A stretch of DNA of 64,000 bases, from contig NZ_FONQ01000016.1 of NCBI RefSeq assembly GCF_900112975.1, forward strand, positions 1 to 64,000. The letters run 5' to 3'. Shown here in pieces: positions 53,170-60,694 of the stretch. The stretch comes from Flavobacterium xueshanense. GTDB lineage: Bacteria > Bacteroidota > Bacteroidia > Flavobacteriales > Flavobacteriaceae. The first letter of the stretch is position 1, and every line of letters begins with the position of its first letter. The notes below the pieces were generated by a model. It ran no database searches, was not told where the DNA came from, and saw nothing but the letters and a program-made list of their open reading frames with translations. Both the position numbers and the translations under genes were made by a program.

Positions 53170-55371
53170 TTATTCTCCCGGATGATAGGTCTTCTCGGCA
53201 TTTTTTTGCACGTCTTCTTTATAAAATAATACGTTTTTGAATTGTCCTTTTCGGTACATTTCAGCCTGATCGTAAAAATGTTTTGATTTTGGATCACCGC
53301 TGTTTCCGCCTGCCAGTAAAGATTTAGCTTTTATTTTAGGTCCAAATTCGACTGCGCACACAAAACTGTTGCCGTTAGTTCCGTAGCGTTTTTTAGTATT
53401 TTTTTGATAGTTGCTTTTAAAAGCGGGTAAACTTCCCCAAAGCGCCGGTCCGTATCCGATTGGTAAACTTCCCAAATCATCTTCATAAACCATTGTTATT
53501 TCACCGGAAGTTCTCTGGAAACGATTGATTTCTCCCCAAGGAATTTGCCAAGTTCCAAATTTAATTTTTAATTCGTTTACCACCATTTGCAATTGCGGAA
53601 TCAATTGATTTGGAAAAGCATTTTTCGCAAAATTACGGGTGTTCTCCACTTGATCCAGTTCTCCTTCATTAGTATATACTTTTTGAATAATTGGATCTAA
53701 TTTATAAGCCCATTCCACAGCTAAGGTTGTAGCCACAGAATTTTCCTTAGCATGATAATCCCAATTTTTCAATAGGGTTATCGGTTCTAATAATGCTGCG
53801 TAAAGCGGATCTGAGGCAGTGATATTTTTCTCGAAACTGGAAATCAACGATGGAATTAAAAATTCGAAAGCCGTTAGTTTCGTGTCGTAACCATCAGCAA
53901 TTACTTTGTCTAACGTATACTTATTGCCTTGGCTTAGTAGCCTGACGGCATTTAGCCCTCTGAAACTTTCGCCGTCTGGTGCCATGTACGGCAAGTAATT
54001 TTCTTCTTTTGGACTATTGTCACCCGCCACGGTATATGGTGTAGAGTTGCAGTTTTGCAGCCAGCCGTTTATGGGATTGTAGGAATGAACTGTTTCTGAA
54101 ACTTCGTGTAGGCCTTTCCATTGTGTTGCCGGTGTTGTGCCGTCCATCACTTTTGACCAATTGAGTTTCTTGTCCCGAATTGGTACAAAATTCCCATGCC
54201 AGTACGCAATATTTCCTTCTTTATCGGCATAAACGGTATTGTTTGAGGTATTGGCTTTCAAATCCATTGCCTTTTTATAATCTTCAAAACTTTTCGATTT
54301 AGTTCTCACCCAACTTTGTTCCAGTCCTTTCATCGAGCGATTATTCGATTTTAAGCTTATCCATTTTCCGTCTCTTTTGGCCATGATTGGACCGTGATTA
54401 GTATAATACGTATTGAATGTTTTGGGGATAAGTTTACCGTTTTCCAGATACTTGATGGTTATTTTTTTTTCGATAACCGGAACTAATTTGTTGTCATATT
54501 CGTAAAATAGTTTGTTGTTTTTAGTCACGATTTTCTCAGCATACATATCCGCTACATCCACATTTGACGAGGTATGCATCCAACCGCAATTTTCGTTAAA
54601 TCCTTGGTAAATGAAAAATTGCCCCCAAGTCACTGCTCCATAGGCGTTCAATCCCTCTTCGCTACTCATTTGTATTTCTGGTCTAAAATAAAAAGTGGTA
54701 TGCGGATTAATGTATAAAATTGCATTTCCAGACGCCGTTTTTGATGGAGCAATTGCAAATCCGTTAGAACCTGTTTGCACATCTTTTTCACGTTCTATGT
54801 ACGACATTTTATCGGTGTTTCCGGAATAAAAAGCTTTCAATTCTCCAGTTGAAAGATCAGCGGTACTAATGGCTCCAATACTTCCATCGGTCCAAAGTAA
54901 TGGAAACCAAGGTTCAAAATGCGTCAACAAAGCGGGTTTTACTTCAGGGTGATTGTGTAGGTAAAAGTTGATTCCGTCCGCGTAACTGTTTAATAATTTT
55001 TTCAGCCAAGGCGCTGCTTTTTTATAATCGGCTTTGGCTTCTTCGGTGTCAATCAAAAGTTTTATTTCCAAATCATTATATAAAACCGACTGTCCTTTGA
55101 TTTCTGAAAGGCGTCCCAGTTTTTCGATATAATTCATTTCTACCCTTTTAAAATCGTCTTCGCATTGCGCGTACAGCATTCCAAAAACTGCATCTGCATC
55201 GGTTTTGCCATATACATGCGCAATTCCCCAAGTGTCTCTGATAATTGTTACTTTTTGCGATAGTTTTGTTAGTCTTTCTATTTCTTGATTTGATATCTTT
55301 TGTGCAAACATGGAAAAACTAAAACAAAAAACTAAAATTTTTAACGGCAAATCATTCTTGAAATATTTCAT
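53170..55371 (-). CDS. Exported penicillin-acylase-family amidase (Ntn hydrolase)
   Basis: 733 residues from the ATG at 55371. A longer frame exists but would overlap the cyanophycinase gene, whose stop is 1 base away. A signal peptide (KILVFCFSFSMFAQ) is present. The alpha part includes IIRDTWGIAHVYGKTDADAV. The autoproteolytic nucleophile serine is in VQTGSNGFAIAPSK (S202). INPHTTFYFRPEIQ and the late NGNSFVCAVEFG follow as family segments. These enzymes cleave amide bonds such as N-acyl homoserine lactones, penicillins or acyl-peptides in the periplasm. The tight coupling to cyanophycinase suggests a joint role, perhaps on arginine-containing amides (inference). Confidence 0.9.
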   Translation of the reverse strand: MKYFKNDLPLKILVFCFSFSMFAQKISNQEIERLTKLSQKVTIIRDTWGIAHVYGKTDADAVFGMLYAQCEDDFKRVEMNYIEKLGRLSEIKGQSVLYNDLEIKLLIDTEEAKADYKKAAPWLKKLLNSYADGINFYLHNHPEVKPALLTHFEPWFPLLWTDGSIGAISTADLSTGELKAFYSGNTDKMSYIEREKDVQTGSNGFAIAPSKTASGNAILYINPHTTFYFRPEIQMSSEEGLNAYGAVTWGQFFIYQGFNENCGWMHTSSNVDVADMYAEKIVTKNNKLFYEYDNKLVPVIEKKITIKYLENGKLIPKTFNTYYTNHGPIMAKRDGKWISLKSNNRSMKGLEQSWVRTKSKSFEDYKKAMDLKANTSNNTVYADKEGNIAYWHGNFVPIRDKKLNWSKVMDGTTPATQWKGLHEVSETVHSYNPINGWLQNCNSTPYTVAGDNSPKEENYLPYMAPDGESFRGLNAVRLLSQGNKYTLDKVIADGYDTKLTAFEFLIPSLISSFEKNITASDPLYAALLEPITLLKNWDYHAKENSVATTLAVEWAYKLDPIIQKVYTNEGELDQVENTRNFAKNAFPNQLIPQLQMVVNELKIKFGTWQIPWGEINRFQRTSGEITMVYEDDLGSLPIGYGPALWGSLPAFKSNYQKNTKKRYGTNGNSFVCAVEFGPKIKAKSLLAGGNSGDPKSKHFYDQAEMYRKGQFKNVLFYKEDVQKNAEKTYHPGE

Positions 55372-55372
55372 T

Positions 55373-56236
55373 TTATTGAATTTTAAATTTTTGACCTTCA
55401 GTGTAAACAGCCATTTCAAGGCTTTTGATACTAACTAAATTTTCTTTTTTAGATTTGGCAATTCCTTTTGGTTTTTTAACGACAATAACTTCGCTTTCGC
55501 CAACAATTTCGATTTCTTTATTGCGAACAATCAAGGCGGTACTTTCGTCGACGCCAATTCCGATATGAGTTGGAAATTCAACTAAAGCAGACAGTAAGCG
55601 ATTATATCGGCTTCTTTTTAGAAAATGCTGATCGATAATTACGTTTTTGACAAGTCCCAAGCCTGTAGTTGTTTCCAAATTGTCATATCGAATATTGTTA
55701 AAAGTTTCGCTATACTTGGATTCTAATTTTTGATTTCCGGTAATCGTGTGTTCACACATAACTGCGGCTCCTGCGCTAGTTCCGGCAATTGTACTTCCAT
55801 TTTCGTACGCACGGTGAATTGCTGTATATATAGGAGTGTTTTTCACCACGTTCATGAAGCGAGATTGATCGCCTCCGCTGATGAAAATTAATTTGGCATT
55901 TTGCAACGAATCGTTAAGCACTTTATTTGTCGCTGTTGTTTTGTCAAAATTCAGCATGATAATTGGATTCGGAGTCAGTTTTTCGAATTGTTTTTTGAAA
56001 TAAATATAAGCACTGTCCGGTTCCTCGCTCGACATTGGTAACACGACAATATAATCTTTTTTTTGCAAATCAGATAGGCTTACTAATTGTGTCATCATTG
56101 CGTCAGAACGTTGTCCTCCTCCAATAATGAATAATTTTCCCTTCAATTTTTGAGCTTGCAAAGTTCCAAAAAATAAAAATAAAAGCGTGCCAATAACAAA
56201 TTTAAAATAGAGTAGGGAATGAGTCGGTTCTTTCAT
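55373..56236 (-). CDS. Exported cyanophycinase (S51 peptidase)
   Basis: 287 residues. An N-terminal signal or anchor (FKFVIGTLLFLFFGTLQAQ) precedes the class-I glutaminase-like fold, which begins GKLFIIGGGQRSDA. The serine nucleophile is in STIAGTSAGAAVMCE (about S154). The FISGGDQSRF and GIGVDESTALIV segments are those of cyanophycinases. They hydrolyse cyanophycin, a cyanobacterial arginine/aspartate storage polymer, to beta-Asp-Arg. Secreted forms occur in heterotrophs. A related S51 peptidase with another substrate is possible. It is co-transcribed with the amidase gene. Confidence 0.88.
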   Translation of the reverse strand: MKEPTHSLLYFKFVIGTLLFLFFGTLQAQKLKGKLFIIGGGQRSDAMMTQLVSLSDLQKKDYIVVLPMSSEEPDSAYIYFKKQFEKLTPNPIIMLNFDKTTATNKVLNDSLQNAKLIFISGGDQSRFMNVVKNTPIYTAIHRAYENGSTIAGTSAGAAVMCEHTITGNQKLESKYSETFNNIRYDNLETTTGLGLVKNVIIDQHFLKRSRYNRLLSALVEFPTHIGIGVDESTALIVRNKEIEIVGESEVIVVKKPKGIAKSKKENLVSIKSLEMAVYTEGQKFKIQ

Positions 56237-56276
56237 AAATTATTTTTTGGAGATTAGGTCGGCATTTTAATAATAA

Positions 56277-56729
56277 TTACAGAGAAACGTTTCTTTTAAA
56301 AGCGCAACCCAATTCAATTATGGAATCGGTTTTGGCAATACCGGGAATATTATCAATTTTTTCGTACAGAACTTTTCGCATGTGCTCGTGATCTTTGGCT
56401 ATGATTTTTATGTAAAGGGTAAAAGATCCGGTAATGTAGTAACATTCTGTTATTTCCGGAATTTTTTTCAGTTCTTCAATAATCCTATCAGAGTCCTGAT
56501 CTTTATTCAACGTAATTCCCGTAAAAGATCCCCAATCATACCCTACTTTTTTTTCATTGATTACTGGTTTTATCCCTATAAGTATTCCTTGTTCCATTAA
56601 TCTGTAGATGCGCTGATGCACCATGGTATTTGATATTTTTAGATTGGCTGCAATGGCTGAATATGCCATTCTTCCATCTTTTTCTAATTCTTTAATAATA
56701 TTGATATCAAATTCGTCTACTATGTCCAT
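56277..56729 (-). CDS. Lrp/AsnC-family regulator
   Basis: 150 residues. The N-terminal helix-turn-helix reads FDINIIKELEKDGRMAYSAI then NLKISNTMVHQRIYRLMEQG. The C-terminal RAM ligand domain follows (GSFTGITLNKDQDSDRIIEE, ECYYITGSFTLYIKIIAKDH). It is divergent from rocD and lies beside the cyanophycinase gene. Lrp-type proteins that sense amino acids commonly control neighbouring degradation genes, so regulation of rocD and arginase by arginine or ornithine is a good inference. Confidence 0.93.
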   Translation of the reverse strand: MDIVDEFDINIIKELEKDGRMAYSAIAANLKISNTMVHQRIYRLMEQGILIGIKPVINEKKVGYDWGSFTGITLNKDQDSDRIIEELKKIPEITECYYITGSFTLYIKIIAKDHEHMRKVLYEKIDNIPGIAKTDSIIELGCAFKRNVSL

Positions 56730-56900
56730 GTTGCTTTAATTGTATATAATGCTTTTGTGTTTGTATAAAAGTACTTATTTTTATTTAATTCGGAATACAT
56801 CTGTAAATTGATTCTCGAATTCTTAAATGACTTATTTTAATCTAAAATTAAAGAAATATTTTCAAATAAGATCTTTTTAAAAGTCAAAATATTTATTTTA

Positions 56901-56930
56901 TTGGTAAATTAAAAAAAAATAGTAATTTTG
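56901..56930 (+). promoter_or_regulatory. Promoter of the rocD-arginase operon
   Basis: TTG (56901-56903), 19 bases, TAATTTTG (56923-56930), matching the Bacteroidota pattern, with the ATG 28 bases downstream. The region between Lrp and rocD (56730-56958) is where an Lrp operator is expected. Confidence 0.65.
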
Positions 56931-56958
56931 TTTTTTCAAATAGTAAATCCGAAATATT

Positions 56959-58242
56959 ATGACACACAGAGAGCAAAACCTTTCTTCAAAATCTGAAGCG
57001 TTGATTGCAAAAGAGAATCAATACGGTGCGCACAATTACCATCCATTACCTGTAGTTTTAGAAAAAGGCGAAGGCGTTTATGTCTGGGATGTGGACGGAA
57101 AGAAATATTTTGATTTTCTATCAGCATATTCAGCTGTAAATCAAGGGCATTGTCATCCGAAAATTGTGGGTGCTATGATAAAACAAGCACAAACATTGAC
57201 CTTGACTTCACGTGCTTTTCATAATGATCAATTAGGACCTTTTGAGGAATATGTGACCAAGTATTTTGATTTTGATAAAGTATTGCCAATGAATACTGGT
57301 GCAGAAGCAGTGGAAACCGCTTTGAAATTATGTAGAAAATGGGCGTATGAGGTAAAAGGAATTCCTGAAAATCAAGCACAAATCATCGTTTGTGAAAACA
57401 ATTTCCACGGAAGAACAACAACTATCATTTCATTTTCGAATGATGATAATGCACGTAAAAGCTTTGGACCATTCACAGCAGGATTTATTAAAATTCCATA
57501 TGATGATGTTGAAGCATTGGAAAACGTATTAAAATCAACCTCAAATATTGCAGGATTTTTAGTTGAACCTATTCAAGGTGAAGCTGGAGTTTATGTTCCC
57601 TCTGAAGGATATTTAGCAAAAACGAAAGCGCTTTGTGAGGCACATAATGTTTTATTTATTGCAGATGAAGTACAAACGGGAATCGCTAGAACCGGAAGAT
57701 TGTTGGCAACTTGTGGAAATTGTGAATGCAAAAAAGGTTGTGAAAACAAACCGGAAGTAAAACCAGATATTCTTATTTTAGGTAAAGCTATTTCAGGTGG
57801 TGTTTACCCAGTTTCGGCAGTTTTAGCGAATGATCATATTATGAACGTAATCAAACCGGGACAACACGGATCTACTTTTGGAGGAAATCCTATTGCTGCT
57901 GCTGTTGCCATTGCAGCACTTGAGGTGGTAAAAGAGGAAAATTTGGCGCAAAATGCCGCTTACTTAGGCGAAGTTTTAAGAACTGGACTTAATGAGATCG
58001 CTTCTAGAAATCCTTTAATTACATTGGTTAGAGGAAAAGGCTTATTGAATGCCATAGTTATCAATAGTGATGAAGAATCCGATTTAGCTTGGGATATTTG
58101 TATGAAATTTAGAGATTATGGATTATTGGCAAAGCCAACACACGGAAACAAAATTAGATTTGCTCCGCCATTAGTAATTACGGAATCTCAAATACACGAA
58201 TGTTTGGCTATTATTGAAAGAGCTTTAAACGATTTCAGATAA
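56959..58242 (+). CDS. rocD: Ornithine-oxo-acid transaminase
   Basis: 427 residues. It converts ornithine and 2-oxoglutarate to glutamate semialdehyde and glutamate, using PLP. The PLP lysine is K276 in [11 protein letters not shown], with the aspartate in FIADEVQTG and the glutamine-rich loop [10 protein letters not shown]. Between these, residues 252-261 form a cysteine-rich insert ([10 protein letters not shown]) that I would not expect in an ornithine transaminase. The stop TAA overlaps the arginase ATG, so the two proteins are translationally coupled. Arginine goes to ornithine by arginase, then here to glutamate semialdehyde. Confidence 0.94.
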   Translation: MTHREQNLSSKSEALIAKENQYGAHNYHPLPVVLEKGEGVYVWDVDGKKYFDFLSAYSAVNQGHCHPKIVGAMIKQAQTLTLTSRAFHNDQLGPFEEYVTKYFDFDKVLPMNTGAEAVETALKLCRKWAYEVKGIPENQAQIIVCENNFHGRTTTIISFSNDDNARKSFGPFTAGFIKIPYDDVEALENVLKSTSNIAGFLVEPIQGEAGVYVPSEGYLAKTKALCEAHNVLFIADEVQTGIARTGRLLATCGNCECKKGCENKPEVKPDILILGKAISGGVYPVSAVLANDHIMNVIKPGQHGSTFGGNPIAAAVAIAALEVVKEENLAQNAAYLGEVLRTGLNEIASRNPLITLVRGKGLLNAIVINSDEESDLAWDICMKFRDYGLLAKPTHGNKIRFAPPLVITESQIHECLAIIERALNDFR

Positions 58243-59204
58243 TGGGAAAAACGATAAAATTAATAAAGAACCGATCTGATATTGGTGCAGGTACGCGAGG
58301 ATCTGACTTAGGGATTGATGCTATCGAGATTGCAGCAATTAATAAAAACAGTGATTATTTTAATCAATTTGAGTTTGAAGATGTCAAGACGCACAACGAA
58401 TCAATATATGATAAAAATCGAAGTTCTTCAGCCAAAAGAATTGAGCACGTTGTGGAGCAATGCACCCGAGTTTGTAATGCGGTAAAGAAAAATATTGAAG
58501 GGAATTATTTTCCAATTGTATTATCGGGAGATCATTCTTCGGCATTAGGAACGTTAAGCGGAATCAAAGCGGCGTATCCTGAGCAAAATATTGGCGTATT
58601 TTGGATTGATGCGCATGCTGATTTGCATTCGCCTTACACTTCACCATCTGGAAATATTCATGGAATGCCATTGTCTGCTGCCCTTGGCGATGATAATTTG
58701 AGTTGTCAGAATAACGAAGTTCCTTCTGAAACACAACAGCATTGGGAGGATATGAAAAATATTGGTTTTAAAGGACCAAAAGTTTTAGCTGAAAACCTGA
58801 TTTATTTTGGTGTGCGTGATACCGAAGAAGAGGAGGACAAGCAAATTGTAAAATTGCATATCAAAAATTACAAAGTTGATGAAGTGCGGTATCGAGGTTT
58901 GCAGAAATGTGTCGCTGAAGCCTTGTCTAAATTATCGCACTGTGAGGTATTGTATATTTCTTTTGATGTGGATTCCATGGATTGTGATATGATTTCTTGT
59001 GGAACGGGAACGCCGGTTCCTAAAGGTTTTGATCAATATGAAATTATAGCAATCATCAATCAGATTATCCAAACTAAAAAAGTGGTTTGCATCGAATTCG
59101 TGGAGGTTAATCCATTATTGGACACCAAAGGAAATAAAATGGCAGAAACTGCATTTGAAGTTTTAGAGGCCATAACTTCAGAACTTGTTATTCCTGTTGA
59201 ATAG
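58242..59204 (+). CDS. Arginase
   Basis: 320 residues of the ureohydrolase family. The binuclear manganese site is in VLSGDHSSALG (histidine), VFWIDAHADLHSP (Asp and His) and ISFDVDSMDC (two Asp). The extra segment with SGNIHGMPLSAALG fits arginase over agmatinase. Its start overlaps the rocD stop, so the two enzymes are co-produced. It splits arginine into ornithine and urea, and no urease genes are in the window. It ends in a clear terminator shared with the convergent susD gene. Confidence 0.92.
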   Translation: MGKTIKLIKNRSDIGAGTRGSDLGIDAIEIAAINKNSDYFNQFEFEDVKTHNESIYDKNRSSSAKRIEHVVEQCTRVCNAVKKNIEGNYFPIVLSGDHSSALGTLSGIKAAYPEQNIGVFWIDAHADLHSPYTSPSGNIHGMPLSAALGDDNLSCQNNEVPSETQQHWEDMKNIGFKGPKVLAENLIYFGVRDTEEEEDKQIVKLHIKNYKVDEVRYRGLQKCVAEALSKLSHCEVLYISFDVDSMDCDMISCGTGTPVPKGFDQYEIIAIINQIIQTKKVVCIEFVEVNPLLDTKGNKMAETAFEVLEAITSELVIPVE

Positions 59205-59221
59205 TTTTTTTAGAATTTATA

Positions 59222-59257
59222 AAAAAGCCCGAAATCTAAATTGATTTCGGGCTTTTT
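59222..59257. terminator. Bidirectional terminator between arginase and susD
   Basis: aaaaagcccgaaatc pairs perfectly with gatttcgggcttttt. It sits between two convergent stop codons. Confidence 0.9.
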
Positions 59258-59291
59258 ATGTAATGGTATCCTTTAATAAAACGGAAGCGGA

Positions 59292-60683
59292 TTAGCCTCC
59301 GTATCCAGGATTTTGAGTGATTTTATTATTCGTATCCATTTCTCTTAACGGAATAGGAAATACTAAAGAGTTGTCATTATATGGAATCAATTTCGTTCCG
59401 TCTGCAAAAACATCAATTGCAGCCTTTGTTCTTTTTAAATCATGAATGGCAAAACCTTCCATGGCCAATTCTAATTGGCGTTCTCTTAAAATAGTAGCTA
59501 AGGAAATGGTTATAAAATTTGTAGCATTTGCACGAGTTCTCAGTAAATTAACGTCAGCTAATGGTGTATTTCCAACAAAAGTCCCAGCTCTGAAATTGGA
59601 TTCTGCTCGAATCAGGTACATTTCAGCCAAACGAATTAAGGGAACATCGCCAAATTGATTGGTATATTTAGAAGTCAATCTTCTGCCATTGTCTGGATTG
59701 ATGTAATTAAAGTTTCGTCTTTCGTCACCAGGATCTGTAAATTTAGCTAAATAAGTAGATCTGATTTCGATATCGCCTCCACGTCCACCATTGTTTTCAC
59801 TAGCATATAAATTTGTCATTTCATTTTCTCCAGTTTGTTTTGTGATTTGGATTGCAAAAATATCCTCACTTTGGTTTACATCGTGGTTGAAAGCGTTGGC
59901 ATATTTTGTAGACAATGTGCGTCCGCTGTTTTTTATTACATCATGAGCCGCATCTCTGGCAGCCGGATAATTCCCTTGTTGAAGGTAGACTCTTGCTAAT
60001 AAAGCTTTGGCAGCATATTTATCAGCATAAAAACTATTGTTTTCCGGAAGGTCATTGTAAGCCAGATTCAAACCTGAAATTATTACCGCATACACTTCGG
60101 CAACAGTGCTTCTTTGTTTTGCTAAATCAATAGTGAAATCATAGATTGCATTTGGTCGGATAACCACACCCAATTGTGTATTTGCCTGACCTGCTTCAAA
60201 TGGTTTTGCAAAGAAACGAACCAAATCAAAGTACGCCATTGACCTTAGGAAATTCGCTTCAGCAACCATTGTCACTTGTTTTTTAGTATCTTGTACTTTA
60301 TCTATATTTTCAATAACAGTATTGGCCGCATTTATTATTTGATAGTTTCTGGCATATATTTGCTGAACAAAAGCATTGTTTACAAGAATACTTTTAGAAT
60401 ACAGTTGTCGGCATTCGCCAAAAGTACCTCTCCACCTAAAGTCAGTAGTTGCAGTAATACCAGTTTGTGCCAATAAATCAGCAGAAGTCAATATTCTGCC
60501 TCCATAGACATCGCCGTCAGCCGCGGTAGCATAAGTGCCTGTTAGTATGTTAGTGATACCGGTTTCAGTGCTTAATGTTACTGTTGCATCTTCATTTTGT
60601 TTCGGATCAATTTCTAATTCATTGTCACAACTTGCAAAAAAAGTAGCGAATAGAATAAATAAGATTAATTTATTTGATTTCAT
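59292..60683 (-). CDS. susD: SusD/RagB-family nutrient-binding lipoprotein
   Basis: 463 residues. MKSNKLILFILFATFFASCDNE is a lipoprotein signal with ASC. The mature protein begins ELEIDPKQ and has the SusD TPR helices (NYQIINAANTVIENIDKV, NFLRSMAYFDLVRFFAKPF) and ends with the typical HDLKRTKAAID and FPIPLREMDTNNKITQNPGYGG. It caps the SusC pore encoded just upstream (11 bases apart) and captures substrate at the cell surface. The substrate (glycan, peptide or other) cannot be told, as no degradation genes flank the pair. Confidence 0.94.
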   Translation of the reverse strand: MKSNKLILFILFATFFASCDNELEIDPKQNEDATVTLSTETGITNILTGTYATAADGDVYGGRILTSADLLAQTGITATTDFRWRGTFGECRQLYSKSILVNNAFVQQIYARNYQIINAANTVIENIDKVQDTKKQVTMVAEANFLRSMAYFDLVRFFAKPFEAGQANTQLGVVIRPNAIYDFTIDLAKQRSTVAEVYAVIISGLNLAYNDLPENNSFYADKYAAKALLARVYLQQGNYPAARDAAHDVIKNSGRTLSTKYANAFNHDVNQSEDIFAIQITKQTGENEMTNLYASENNGGRGGDIEIRSTYLAKFTDPGDERRNFNYINPDNGRRLTSKYTNQFGDVPLIRLAEMYLIRAESNFRAGTFVGNTPLADVNLLRTRANATNFITISLATILRERQLELAMEGFAIHDLKRTKAAIDVFADGTKLIPYNDNSLVFPIPLREMDTNNKITQNPGYGG

Positions 60684-60694
60684 TTTTTTAATTT

